64,000 nt of DNA, taken from positions 23,222,640 to 23,286,639 of the forward strand of contig NC_058342.1 in the NCBI RefSeq assembly GCF_905475395.1. Reading direction: 5' to 3'. This stretch comes from Chrysoperla carnea (lineage: Eukaryota; Arthropoda; Insecta; Neuroptera; Chrysopidae). The notes beneath the pieces are model-generated. The model did not search any database and was not told the DNA's origin. It saw only the letters and a program-made list of their open reading frames with translations. Shown piece after piece: positions 10,301 through 20,500 of this stretch. Position 1 is the first letter of the stretch, and every line of letters begins with the position of its first letter. Position numbers and translations under genes: made by a program.

Positions 10301-12836
10301 ACTCCTTTACAATCACCCACAACTGAGAATGTCGGTTTAATTGGTGATCATCATAAATCAATACCGAATACACCAAAGCGAAAAGGTTCACGTCAAGAGA
10401 GTTCGTCCACAAATCAACAACAACCGATAACAAATGGCGATCATCATCAGACAAACAAAACACCAGCAAAACAGAAATCGAAAAATGTAACCGATAAAGA
10501 CAATAATAATAAAACTGATAAAGTCAATCCTCCAGAAAGCGTGAAGGCGGAAGTTGTTGAAGCACAAATAGATACCACCACAACTCAAGTCAATCAACAG
10601 GAACATGTTACAAGTGAAAGTGTAAACGAAACCATCGTATCGGAATCATCTAGTGCAAATGTTGAAAGCAATCAAGTCGTTGATAATTTAATAGATGTTG
10701 ATTCAGATCAACAGAATCTTGTCGATTTAGTTTCAGAAACATCAACTCCAAATATAATGAGCGTCAGTCAGCCGCCCCCACAAACTCAATTCGATAATTT
10801 AGAACAAGTCGATATGAGTGCTTCTATGATAGCAAAAATTCGAATTACCACAGAAGAAGAAGCGAAAGCTGCATTAGCTGAACGACGTCGATTGGCTCGT
10901 GAAGAAGCCGAACGACAAGCTGAGCTCGAACGACAACGTTTAGAGGAAATTGCACGAATTCAAGCGGAAAAAGAACGTGCCGAAGAGGAGGAACAACGTC
11001 GATTAGAGGAAGAAACTTTACGATTAGCACAACAACAACGTGAAGCCGAAGAATTACGTTTACGTCAAGCAATCGAAGAGGTAAAGAATTTAATTAATTT
11101 TTTTTCCAGAATAATTTTTCAGTCACATTTCTCCAGCTCTTCCATTAAAATGTTTATGTAAACTGAGATAGTGTCAAAGAAATGTCTTTTGGATGCATCA
11201 ATTTCCCAGCCCATTCATGCTTTCAATAACTGGAAAAGACAAAAATTCCATTTCAATAAAAAGCATTTAATGAGGGGGAAATATGACCTTAATAATGGAG
11301 CTCAATTGCTCACGGGTTCTTTGAAATTTTTCCTGTTTTCTTCAAACCATTGATCACAATTTTTTCATATTTTTAGGCACAACGTCGTGAAGAAGAGGAG
11401 CGTCAACGAAAAATCGAAGAAGAAAAACAAAAAGCTGAAAAAGAGGAACAAGAACGTAAAGCTCGTGAAGAAGCTGAAAAACAACGTATTGAATTAGCTG
11501 CGAAACTTGAAAAAGAGGAACGTGAACGTGAAGCACGACGTAAACGTGTCGAGGCAATTATGTCACGTACACGTGGGGCATCCGCAAATAATAGTGCAAT
11601 ACAATCAAATAACGATTCAGATAATCAACAATCGCAACAGAATACACAAAGTGGTAACAATCAAAGTGGCGGCGAAGAGAATAATATTGTACGAAATGGT
11701 ACAACAATCACGCAGGACAAACAACAATTAACTAAACAATTCAACAATGATAATAATACAAATAATGTTCTTAGAGAAGTTCAATTGCAATCTGGTGATC
11801 ATCCGATGCAGACGCCTATTATTAATACACGACAATTGTCTGTCGATGGCGAATTTAATTCTGTTGTGGAACAACCTAGTTTGGCTACCAGTAAGGTGCC
11901 TTTAAATGGTAGCAATGTAGTTCATATGTAAGTTTTTTTTTTTTTTTTACTTCATATATTTCACCCTCTGAACAGAGCCGGATTTAACCTTAGCGCCGCC
12001 CAAATTATTTGTCTAGCCTGTTTTTCCCTATGCGGTACATTTTTAGATCGTGAGTCTCTTTCATGTCGCACGATAAGCTTGGAAATGAGGGGTAAATCTT
12101 ATATAAATTTTCAGTAATCTCAGAAACGGCTCCAACGATTTTCCTGAAAGTTAGTAAGCAGGGGATTTTGGGGCGAAAATCGATCTAGTAAGGTTTCATT
12201 TTTAGAAAAAGTCGTTTTATCCGTATTTTTAGAAACTGAAACATTGACTGCAAAATATAACTTCCTGACATCTAATGGGGGCGAAATAAAGTACATTAGC
12301 GGTACATTCAAATTATTACTTGTGAGAAGACATTTTAAATAGTTCTTATATTAATGTTAAATTTGTGTCTTTTTAACCTAAAAAATACCGAGTAAAGTTC
12401 GGTCCTCCAAGTACTCACGGAATTTAATAAAGGAATAAGGAAGATAACACAGAGACAGGAAAAAACAGGCTAGTTTGATGGCTCTTTCGGTAAAATTATC
12501 CTTCTCTAACTAATCTTTTTACGATCGGACTTTCATTTTTCTTGGTTTTTAGTGAAAATGTCACTAAATCAGCTAATGACATTCTTATCAAGAAAATTAT
12601 TATTGAAGAGATAAAATTGTACGATCTTTTCAATGTCGAGGGGAACAAGTTTTGTTGATATTTAATTTTATCGAAATTTTTTTTCTTACAGATTTGAACA
12701 GCACATTAGTAGTAATGCAAATCCAGCTAGTGTAGACGTGCTTATAAACGAAGATACGATCAATTCAAATAAATCGGTATCTGAGTCGTCGCAACAGCAA
12801 TCAGTAACAACGGGAGGCGGTATGTATTTCAATTAA
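888..12836 (+). CDS. ens: Ensconsin / MAP7 family microtubule-associated protein, 3' part of gene
   Basis: Eight phase-consistent exons: 888-1394, 3557-3637, 6539-7015, 9544-9723, 9925-10052, 10268-11080, 11377-11927, and 12692-12819 (or to a TAA at 12834-12836 if the last GTATGT is read through). The first exon opens mid-protein, so the start lies upstream of the window. The N-terminal part here is an Arg/Glu-rich coiled coil followed by a Ser/Arg-rich segment. The middle is low-complexity Ser/Pro/Arg. Exons 6-7 hold the long E/R/A-rich MAP7 helix ending in RKRVEAIMSRTRG, the conserved end of that domain. In this family the N-terminal coiled coil binds microtubules and the MAP7 domain binds the kinesin-1 stalk, which activates transport. 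About 955 residues are visible. The true 3' end is uncertain: either MYFN-stop at 12836 or an undetected later exon. The family call is firm; the symbol is by orthology. Confidence 0.88.
2405..2890 (+). repeat. Degenerate tandem repeat array split by a MITE
   Basis: Units share the block TTGATTTACGAAGA, then an A-rich part, then ATTTTTTATGAGAAGGG or ATTTTTATGAGAAGGG, then a G-rich piece. The block recurs near 2462, 2792 and 2876. The array lies in an ens intron and has no coding content I recognise. The unit around 2461-2520 is interrupted by the inverted-repeat element at 2518-2763. Confidence 0.6.
2518..2763. mobile_element. MITE with ~27-bp terminal inverted repeats
   Basis: A 246-bp AT-rich element. 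The left end GGGACCATCCATAAATTACG and the reverse complement of the right end (GGGATCATCCATTAATTACG) match with few mismatches. There is no transposase ORF, so it is non-autonomous. Comparison with the adjacent paralogous repeat unit suggests it inserted after ATGAGAA. The superfamily is not determined, and a target duplication longer than about 2 bp is not evident. Confidence 0.75.
3557..3637 (+). CDS. ens: ens small cassette-type exon
   Basis: This 81-nt exon lies between a TTTTTCCAG acceptor and a GTAAAT donor, phase 1 at both ends. It encodes a peptide with MSTSMYEVFHW followed by a Ser/Pro stretch ending RPAQG. It joins both neighbours in frame and can be skipped without a frameshift. 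It is too short to stand as an ORF and was found from splice signals and phase. Its identity as ens is inferred from position and phase. Confidence 0.65.
3853..4080 (+). mobile_element. tRNA-derived SINE-like sequence
   Basis: The stretch GTCGAACAGTCTAAGGCG resembles the A-box region of a Leu-type tRNA (GCCGAGNGGTCTAAGGCG). About 40 nt downstream, GATTCGAATCC is a good B box. An unrelated body follows, ending in an A/T-rich stretch near 4060-4080. It is not a functional tRNA: the acceptor arm does not close. It sits inside the pogo-like element at 3814-4828. I infer a SINE head; no target duplication was established. Confidence 0.45.
4218..4720. repeat. Dispersed repeat with internal inverted arms
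   Basis: Arms near 4220-4300 and 4455-4545 are inverted copies (AATTATTTAGCTTTCGATAT against ATATCGAATGCTAAATAATT). The right part, from about 4545 (CTTTTCGTCTT, AATTCACCATCAAAATTGAA, GTGTCCCCACCGC, CATCCTTAATTAATCG), recurs at 46.36-46.5 kb. It is therefore a genome repeat rather than unique intron. Confidence 0.55.
5330..5815 (+). mobile_element. Degenerate non-LTR retrotransposon RNase H / C-terminal fragment
   Basis: Translation around 5350-5420 gives VRLIRVQRYSGVKGNEATNA, a decayed form of the RNase H WVPGHSGxxGNExAD motif. About 220 nt later the frame-broken text LTRAQLRSF and then GHCRLRSHLHKMGISDDLTC appears, which is the conserved GHxxLxxHL..C region at the end of I/Jockey/R1-type ORF2. 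Stops and indels show it is dead. Related pieces lie at 23.5-24.2, 43.24-43.37 and 45.8-46.2 kb. Confidence 0.7.
6539..7015 (+). CDS. ens: ens Ser/Arg-rich linker exon
   Basis: A 477-nt exon with acceptor CATGTAG ending at 6538 and donor GTAAGC after 7015. It encodes a basic, Ser/Thr/Pro-rich, probably disordered segment with several proline-directed sites (IPSPRG, RSPGR, VPTPE) and the repeated SMSHL motif. Phase 1 on both sides makes it another frame-neutral exon. Reading open through the acceptor is accidental intron sequence. Confidence 0.8.
7915..8110 (+). repeat. Dispersed repeat family A (CGATAACTCAAAAACGAA motif)
   Basis: It contains GACACGATAACTCAAAAACG, AGATATCAAGCTGAAAT, CCTTATAAAAAAATAAACAA and CGCGAGGGTGCAAATTAGGA. 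The same ordered blocks recur at 38.26-38.57 kb (+) and inverted at 20.06-20.45, 41.78-42.09 and 58.21-58.58 kb. No coding capacity is seen. The class is not identified. Confidence 0.7.
8865..9215 (+). repeat. Tandem duplication of ~180 bp in an ens intron
   Basis: Two diverged copies share TTTTTGAACCCAAAAAACACG / TTTTTGCCCTCTAAAAAACGC, then CGAAAATxGAATT, then GAGATATCxTTTTTC and ATCAAATG. The copies start about 183 nt apart. The same motifs (GAGATATC, ATCAAATG) appear loosely in other introns, so this is probably a repeat family. Confidence 0.45.
9544..10052 (+). CDS. ens: ens linker exons (two) before the MAP7 domain
   Basis: Exons 9544-9723 (180 nt) and 9925-10052 (128 nt) are separated by a ~200-nt intron. 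The first encodes a low-complexity segment with SRPGSAMSGTSS and HTPPRKPRPAS. The second encodes a segment ending in PSKSNLGLK. The first is phase 1/1; the second shifts to phase 0, so it cannot be skipped alone without a frameshift. Both are Ser/Pro/Arg-rich and probably unstructured. Confidence 0.75.
10268..11927 (+). CDS. ens: ens exons carrying the MAP7 (kinesin-1 binding) domain
   Basis: Exons 10268-11080 (271 codons) and 11377-11927 join at phase 0 within a continuous helix. The first exon begins with an acidic, Asn/Gln-rich disordered part containing VDNLIDVDSDQQNLVDL. Then ITTEEEAKAALAERRRLA starts the MAP7 helix, which runs into the second exon and closes with RKRVEAIMSRTRG. This is the most diagnostic part of the gene. 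The following Asn/Gln-rich segment is uncharacterised. The single exon 12692-12819 follows. Confidence 0.9.
12105..12415 (-). repeat. Dispersed repeat family B
   Basis: Read in reverse it has GACCGAACTTTACTCGGTAT, GTCAGGAAGTTATATTTTGC, CAGTCAATGTTTCAG and GATAAAACGACTTTTTCTAA. These blocks recur in the same order on the + strand at 60.92-61.18 kb in a kinesin intron. It lies in the intron between the last two detected ens exons. The class is unknown. Confidence 0.65.
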
Positions 12837-13245
12837 AAAAAAAACCACAAAATCAAATCAAAAAACCGTACTAACTCTAAATCCCCCTCCACTCTCACAA
12901 AATTGCAATTCGGACTAATTATAATACCAAGACATACCTTTATAGATTTGGCGTGAAGAACGTATGTCTTTTCAAATTCAGAACAGATGAAATTTCAGAG
13001 TCGTGTATGAACCACACAATCGTCGATATTCAAACAAACAAAAAACAGTCACCATTACCAACTTTAAACAAAAAAACATAATATTAAAAAAAAAAATACT
13101 AAAAAAAAAAACTTAAATATTTAAATAAAAAAAAATTTATTAATCACATTTCATAAAAAAAAACATAATTATTTACTATTGGCATTTTTCGCAAATTGAG
13201 GAAAAACAATTTTCAAAGTCATTGTATGCATGTAAACTTCGCAAA

Positions 13246-13251
13246 AATAAA
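13246..13251 (+). terminator. Candidate poly(A) signal for ens
   Basis: An AATAAA hexamer lies about 410 nt after the possible stop at 12836. The interval 12840-13245 is A-rich with no ORF and could be 3' UTR. This fits only if the transcript ends here. If ens has more exons downstream, the hexamer is incidental in such AT-rich DNA. Confidence 0.3.
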
Positions 13252-13391
13252 AACTCTTTTTATTTAGTTAAAAATACACTAAATTTTCAGCCATTTAACT
13301 TTCTTATGCTTGGGCGTTTTGGATCCCCGGCATCATTGTGGCGACCAAATAGAACATAGCCATTGTGGTTGGGTATATTTTACCCATGTAT

Positions 13392-13515
13392 GTATACTCA
13401 ATGTCACAAAAAATGCTCGTTTTAAAACATTCTAAGTGTTACTATTATAACATAACATATGATGCGTACGCTTAGAATGTTTTAACTGTGGCACTTTTTC
13501 TGACAGTGAGTGTAC
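13392..13515. mobile_element. Short MITE, CACTCAGTGTCAC family, diverged copy
   Basis: A 124-bp element. The left end GTATACTCAATGTCACAAAA and the reverse complement of the right end (GTACACTCACTGTCAGAAAA) form imperfect TIRs. A second inner inverted pair (AAAACATTCTAAGTGT and CGCTTAGAATGTTTT) follows. It matches the termini of the 81-bp element at 58823-58903. The ends with flanking TA suggest Tc1/mariner-type insertion; this is inference. Confidence 0.6.
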
Positions 13516-14544
13516 AATGAATCAATCTTAGATCAATATTAGTTTTCTATGTGAGAGAAATAGGTAATTATGCACATTAGAAATGTTACGTGATCATTGT
13601 GGTCGGGTATAACTTAACTGCGCGCTCTTCACAGACGTGTAAACTCCACCGCACTCCTACGCTCAAAGAGGTCAACGACTGCAGCCACTGTGAGCGGCAA
13701 ATACTGCGCAGATTTTGTTTTAAAGTTATAAGGGTTTTAAAAACCATCAAGTATTAGATACCCGGGAACAATGACGCCGAGTTAAGGGAAATTACACTAA
13801 GACTTGGTCATGGTCATGAGAAATGAAAAACCATTTGTAAAAGGAATAAAAGATCAATGTTTGTCCTAGCATGACGAAAAATTGTACGGCTTTGAAACAT
13901 CAGATTGGAGGGAAAAAAGGGACTCTCTAGACCTGAAACATGCACAAACATTGAACTTATTTTCTTTTTACAAGTGGTCTTGAATTTCCGGTTGACATGA
14001 CAACACTTGGAACCTTAGAGTAAATTGAGACCTCTTTTTGACACTTATAGTGAGTTTTGGTTGAGCCAAATTTGATCAGAGATAATAAATTTACATGCCT
14101 GCTAAAAAATTGTGTATTTTTTACTAAACAAAAAGTGTGGCGTTTTATTTTTGCTAGGTGTATTATAAAGAAAAAAAAAGTTTATAATTTATATATTTTG
14201 GGTGCTTGAGTTGATTTGCCTGATTGGTCATTATTAAACAAAAAAAAATATATATATATATTTTATTAGTCAAAAAAAAAAAAAAATACAAAATAAAAAA
14301 AATGAATGCTATATAAAAGTATTTATCGCAATTTTCTTTGGAGAGGAAAGTACACGCTAATTCTTTGCTGCAGCGTATATATAATTTTCCTCGTTCCAAT
14401 AAAAAAAAACCGCAGAAAACTGTATACCAATATATACAATAATTCCTCATCTTATCATGTTCCCCTCCCCTCCATTTTAATTTGTTAATCATATTTGGTG
14501 TATATTTTTTTAAAACTTTAACCACACGAAATAATTACGAGTAT

Positions 14545-14995
14545 TTTCATGGTTCGAATTTTAAGCACGAGACTGAGCATGATCAAAACAAATTTTTTTT
14601 TACTCAGAATAAAATCCTCCGGGGAAGTCTTTCATTAACTTCCTCTTAGAAGTAGTTCGAATGGAGTAAAAAAGGTTTGAAGAAGCATCGTGTTCAGTTT
14701 CTTATTACTTTGCTAGATTAGCTAAATCGAAAAGGAGTGTGAAAATTCAGTTTCACTACCAGAGAACTATTTTATGGTTCGAATTTCAAGCGCGAGACTG
14801 AGCATAAAAAAAGAATCTCTTTTTCTCTAAAAGATTCTCCGAGGAAATCATTTACTAACTTCCTCTTAGAAATAGTTTGAATGAAGTAAAAAAGGTTTGA
14901 AGAAGCTTGTTTGTGTTCAGTCTTTTATTACTTTTCTAAGTTAGGTAAATTGATGGAAGTGTGAAAATTCAATGTCACCTTCACAGAAAGTAATG
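14545..14995 (+). repeat. Two tandem copies of a ~225-bp unit
   Basis: Both copies contain TGGTTCGAATTT, GAGACTGAGCAT, AACTTCCTCTTAGAA, AGTAAAAAAGGTTTGAAGAA and GTGTGAAAATTCA in the same order, offset by about 225 nt (14551 and 14776). A third partial start occurs near 15029. No coding frame is preserved. This is a recent-looking local duplication in the 3' flank of ens. Confidence 0.75.
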
Positions 14996-15324
14996 TTTAA
15001 GGAATTAAATAATTTATGAATGATTTTCATGATTCGAATTTTGCATTTTCAAAAGTTCATGTGCAGCACAAATTGCCAAAGCTTATCCTAAGCAAAGTTA
15101 ACGATTTAGTGATCAAGTTTTATAATTTTAAATAATTCTCGATTTTTCTGAGAATTTAAAAAATCATTTTAGAGCATTTTTAAACAAATCTAGATATGAT
15201 ACCAGTGAATTTCAACAAGAGACCGCTCCCCGAATATGGTCTCGAAGCTTTTATTAGAATTATTAAGGTGAAATCATCGCTTTTTATTTTTTTTATTATA
15301 ATTAATAATTATTTTTATATTATG

Positions 15325-15712
15325 AGGCTGAACACAAATTGAGACGCAACTTGGTAGGGTGACGCATCGTATTTTTATGTAGATGGAAGTTAGTGGGTAA
15401 CGTATGTATGATGGATTCTGTATAGTAAGGTAACAGTGGCAGTTTTGATGATGATGGCGTCCTAGGCCTAAAGCATCGCTAGGCGCCTTTTCTTAACAAA
15501 ATACAGGATGGTCCTAACCATATTAGACGTTGTTGTTTTTATTTAATCTTCGTAAATTAACGTGACGTCCTTTTCATAAAAATTTGTACCTAAATCTGCC
15601 TCTGCGTACAAAGTGCGTTACTACACTATGCAAAATCTACCCACTGTCCTTCATCTACATAAAACTACATCAAGTCACTTCACCAAGCTGCGTCTCAATT
15701 TGTGCTCGACCT
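15325..15712. mobile_element. MITE with long (~100-bp) terminal inverted repeats
   Basis: Left AGGCTGAACACAAATTGAGA and the reverse complement of the right end, AGGTCGAGCACAAATTGAGA, begin TIRs. These continue through GACGCAACTTGGTAGGGTGA against GACGCAGCTTGGTGAAGTGA and TTTTATGTAGATGGAAG against TTTTATGTAGATGAAGG. The element is 388 bp with no transposase. The apparent ORF on the + strand here is simply the right TIR. Confidence 0.75.
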
Positions 15713-18700
15713 GAATCATGGAAATACTTTTTAAAATATATTTTATTAATTGTTTTTCCCTTTCTTCCCACTCCTTTTTCATTAAATATATGTATATCTC
15801 ACTCCCTAGTCCCATTTTCGAAAAATCATAACTACAAAAAATCATTTAAAAAAAGTTTTTATTTATAAACAAATTTTACGCTGCATATAATTCATTGCTA
15901 AAAATATTTCAAAGACATTTAAAAAAAACATTTTGAGGCACATTCTTATTTTGAAAGAAAATGTTAATTGTTAGATTTTTAAAATAAAAGAAAATTTAAT
16001 TTAAAAAAAAAAAATTAAAAAATTTTTAAAAAAAATCGTTTTTTTTCAACTTTTTTAAAAACTATTTAAGGGCTAAATATTCACCATCGGGGATTTGTTA
16101 TGTTAATGAAATCATCCAACCCTTCTGATCCATGGGGTACTTACCCCATCGAGATTTATTAGTGGTTAACGAAAATTATGGAGTCAATAAACCATGCATT
16201 ATGATTGTTTAAAGTAAAAGTATACTTTTAGGGAGAAACCAGAGTTTTCGTGGCGTTGGGGATATGAGAAAAAAAGGCGGCAACAAATTGTTGTAAATTT
16301 AGATCTAGGACAAAGTTTAGTATTTGACAGTCATTTCAGAACAACTAGAAATTTTTAGGTTAATTACAAGTGAAAATACATTAATTCATATGAAAGAATA
16401 GTATATTAAATTTCCTAGCCTATATTCTGAACATTTATCTACGGAAATAGCCGAAGTATAACGAAATCATCCGAATTGCGGTTTTTTAATCGACTGAAGT
16501 GAAGGTTATTCCATTTGAAATTTTGAAAAAAAAAAAAACGTTTTAAATAAGCGTGAGAGAATCTCTTTACGCAACCGTTCTGAAGGGCTAAAAATTTTCC
16601 GAACTCTTGGAAGAAAGATTTTTATATAGGAAAATTTTTTCGAAAAAACCTTAATTCTCAATTTTCACCCGTCTTGAAATGACTGTCAAACATTACGTCT
16701 GGCTCTGGATTAATTTTATAGATGGCCTATTTTATAGAAGGCACCACAGGTGGGGCCTGTTTTAATTTATTCCGATTTCGTGTTTTATTCTGTGTTCGTT
16801 GAACAAAAATCCACCGGAAGAGCAGGAGGAAAGAGGGATTATTTGATTAATATACAAAATACCCGATGACGGATAATTTAGCTGCATGTCGTTTTTTTTA
16901 TTTTATTTTAGTCGTGAAATATATTGTTCTTTTTTTCTCATAAAGACACTTAAGAAAAAAAAAATGGGGGTACCAGAGAGTTGTTTTTGTTGTACCTCCC
17001 CACCAACAAAATACAAGTGAATTACAAGAAATTATGTTGTGTATTTTGAAATAATTTTTATTATTATTTTTATTTTTTATTTTTTAAACAAAAGAATAAC
17101 TTTCTTGTAATGAAATAAAAGAAGAAAAACAAATGAATGAAGTCACTTTTAATAAATTGTTATTTAATGAATTTAATATTGGTTAATAAAAGCTGGAAAT
17201 ATCATAATTTTTTTCTATTTATTTTTTTCTTTCTTATTCTCTAAACGTAGTTGAATCGATTGTACGAAATCATGAACGGAATTATTCGAAATAGTACGCA
17301 TAAATTTTAGTTGACGGTCTTGAAATTCTTCGGTTTATGTATAACACAACAATCAAAGTAGTTCATGTCAGGATATACTGTCAAATCCAGTTATAAACGG
17401 TAAATTCAGTCCGAAGACGACAAATTCTCAGAAATTGTACTCGAACATAATGTTTCTCAAAAGCTAACCACTCAATTATCACTTTAACTCAATTTCCGCG
17501 TTGTTTAGCTTCAATTATAATGTCTAATTTCTAAGAAATATACTGTTTTTCGATTTTATAAAGAGAAGTTTGAACGTTTGAAATTTAACCTTGGAAATTT
17601 CAGTGTAGCCGTTGATTACAATCACAAATATTTAAGAAGATTATGTAAAAATAAGAAACTGATCGATCAAGCCGTTTCGGAGAAATCTTGCTCACCGACT
17701 TTGAAAACGTTGTTTCGAGAAAAACCTCTGTTACATCAATTTCTTCGATGCGCCAAGAAAAATTGCGAAATAAAATTGATTTTAATAAGTGGTCCATTTT
17801 TCTGGCTGTGTTCGTAATTTGCTTTCAAGATGTTATATCTATTTGTAATTTAATAACATCTAGTGTTAAAATATTGGAAGAATTTCGTACAGACGATTCC
17901 CAAAACCATTTTATTGAGTCCCAAAATTTTACAATTAGTGTGTGCACATTTCCTTAAAAAATAGTTTACCATAATTCAATGCCAAAGTTCCATCGGTGTA
18001 AAAACAAGTAGTTCTAGAAGAAACCATTCTAGAATTGAGAATATTATTCGAGAAGATAGATATTCAAATTTAGAATGATCTCAGAATGTAATATTTCAAG
18101 TGGTCCTAGTTCACTGCCAAAGGACTTTTAGCATTGAATTATATTCAAAATAATTTTTGTGAGAATTATTTAAAAAAAAATCAATATTTATTGTATACGA
18201 GAAGAAAGAGAGGGGATACACTTGCAAGAATCATTTGGTATATTTTATTCTTAATTCATGTAAAATTTTCAGCATTTGATGTTTATTATGTATAAAAAAA
18301 ACTTTAAAAAGAAAAACTTAATTAAAATGGTTCAGTTATTTTAGATTTTAAAGATCTAGCATAAAATGAAATCAGCTTTAGATTTTATGGATATTAGAAG
18401 AAAAATAGTCAATTTTTGGATTAAATGAATCAAGATGGTGTACTTAAAAATACAAATACAGGGCCGTCGTTTATCTATTGGAAGCCCAGAGCAATTTTGA
18501 TTCATGGAGTCCATATACCAAGCAATTAGAAGGCCCCATGGATAGCGCAGCTCTGGGCCCGTGTTCACAGTGGGAAAGAAGGGCTTGATAGTGTAACTAA
18601 AGGAGAAATACTCTGCTTCACAGCGAAAATTAATAGGGCAAATTTTTGTGCAACTTTTTTGAATTTTAGTTTTTGATAACATTAAGAACCCATCCCCATT

Positions 18701-20050
18701 GGTCACAAAGGCTGGTAGGGTGATTTTTTGGCTGATAGGGGGACTGAGCTATTAAAATTAGGACGCATTTATGTAGTATTTCATTCGTATGTGTTCGTAT
18801 TTATTTCGTGCAATCACTTCGATGCAAAACAAATTCTAGCGACGCTAGTGGTACACTTTATGCAATTTTGGGGGCAAATTTGGTCAATACTCCCGCTTGA
18901 GTTCGATCTCCTAGTGTAGCATCTATGATTTGAGCTCCGAACAAGTTAATATTCTTAGAACTGTTCGTTATGATTAGTTTTTGTTTCTCTTTCAAAAATT
19001 CTAAGAATACATCACAGACTATGAGACATTTTCGATTTTGTTTGAAAAATAGCTTTCAGAAGTGGAAATTAGAAGAGTTACTTTTCGTTCTCTTCCCTTG
19101 AGATACACAGAATGAGCCTGAAAGTTAAAAATAACTGTTTTTGTCCGTACTTTACACAAAACAATTAAAATTCGCAAATTGTAAATTCCAATGCTTACGC
19201 ATCCCTCACAAATTGTGATTAAAAGCCTCAATGTTTAAAAAAAAAGATATTTTAGCTACAATTCTATGAAAATTGCTTACATTTCCATGAAAATCTAAAA
19301 TTACTGAACCACAAGCAAAAAATTAACTTATCTATTTAATCAAATTTTTCATTGTAAAATATTTGCTAATAAAACTAAAAAAAGAGAATTTTTCTCCTAG
19401 CCTTAAGGTAGTTAAAAAATTGTGCGCTAAACCACGGACTTAGGATTATATAATAATATGATTTTTCACATTTTTTCCTTTTTAATTTTCTTCTTTGAAT
19501 AGAAAAACATATATAGTGTAATATAAACAAATTTTGTTACATAGTAAAAATATAAATTTTTTGAATAAAAAAACAAACAAAATAATCGTTAAAAATTCGT
19601 TCTTTTGTCTTTGTTCTTAACATATTGGCATTGATGGATTGGATTTAGCATTAGGCTGAGTACCTTAGGCTGGAGCCAGATTTTAGAGGCGGGGAATTTT
19701 CGAACATAAAGAAACGGTGGTAAAATACTTGTTGGCTAAAAATTAAGGTAAGCAACCAGACCAGTTTTCGGAAGGAGTGTCCTTATTTGAATAACTTACT
19801 TATGACAAGTTTGTAAATCCGCCACTGCATATTTATCAAATATTTAATGGCGGAGTTAATTATTGAAATACCCTGTTTCGAAAGTGAAATTTCAACAACA
19901 AAAACATATTTATGACGCCATTTATTTGGTTTTCGAAAATTTTCGCAAATATTTTATAGAATTTTTTTCGGTTTTCGAGAGTGTTTCACAAAACCACTAG
20001 TTGAAGCTACCTGATGGAAACTTTCAACTCCCATTTTCTACAGTTTTGGA
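15713..20050. other. Intergenic stretch, no gene recognised
   Basis: AT-rich sequence with many A and T runs. Short ORFs in it have no recognisable motifs and lack splice-phase support. I see no tRNA, no strong hairpin terminator and no coding bias like that of the neighbouring exons. It could contain an undetected short terminal ens exon or 5' UTR sequence of the complex III gene. Confidence 0.5.
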
Positions 20051-20054
20051 GGAA

Positions 20055-20500
20055 ACGACATAAAAGTTTTCTCCTAATTTGCGCCTTCTCGGGTAAACAG
20101 TGACGTTTACAAAAATATGTTTCAAATAAAAGTTGTTTATTTTTTTATAAGAAACATTTTTGACATAAAAACTTTTGTTCTCTTACAAAAACCCAATGAC
20201 CTATGTTTACAAAGATCCAATTGACCTATCTTGCTCATTTACGAACTGAAACTCACATAAACATTTCAGCATGATATCTCTTTTCGTTTTTGAGTTATCG
20301 TGTTTCCAGAGAGACAGATTGACAGATGGGCGGACAAACGAATAGAAAATGATTAGGTGATTTCATGAACACCTATACCAAAATTTTGTTCGCCATCAAC
20401 ATTTCTAAGCGTTACAAACTTGGGACTAAAATTAATATACCTTGATATATATTTCATATATACAGGGTATACAAATGAATCCACCTTCGAAATACAAATG
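20055..20500 (-). repeat. Dispersed repeat family A, inverted copy
   Basis: On the minus strand it carries AACTCAAAAACGAAAAGAGA, the TATAAAAAAATAAACAAC block and CGCAAATTAGGAG, in the order seen at 7.9 and 38.3 kb. Downstream it includes CCTTGATATATATTTCATAT, also present in the 58.2-kb copy, which may mark the element edge. Confidence 0.7.

Noticed and set aside
10388..11557. Minus-strand ORFs opposite the ens coiled-coil exons
   Set aside because: They are antisense shadows of the Arg/Glu-rich MAP7 coding sequence.
14163..14525. 120-codon minus ORF rich in Phe, Ile, Tyr and Lys
   Set aside because: Caused by A/T runs; no motif or codon bias like the real exons.
15584..15868. 94-codon + strand ORF
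   Set aside because: Its first part is the right terminal inverted repeat of the MITE at 15325-15712; the rest is low complexity.
17578..17957. Overlapping + strand ORFs with a Lys/Cys-rich start
   Set aside because: No recognisable domain, overlapping frames on both strands, and no splice-phase partner. I could not exclude a small gene.
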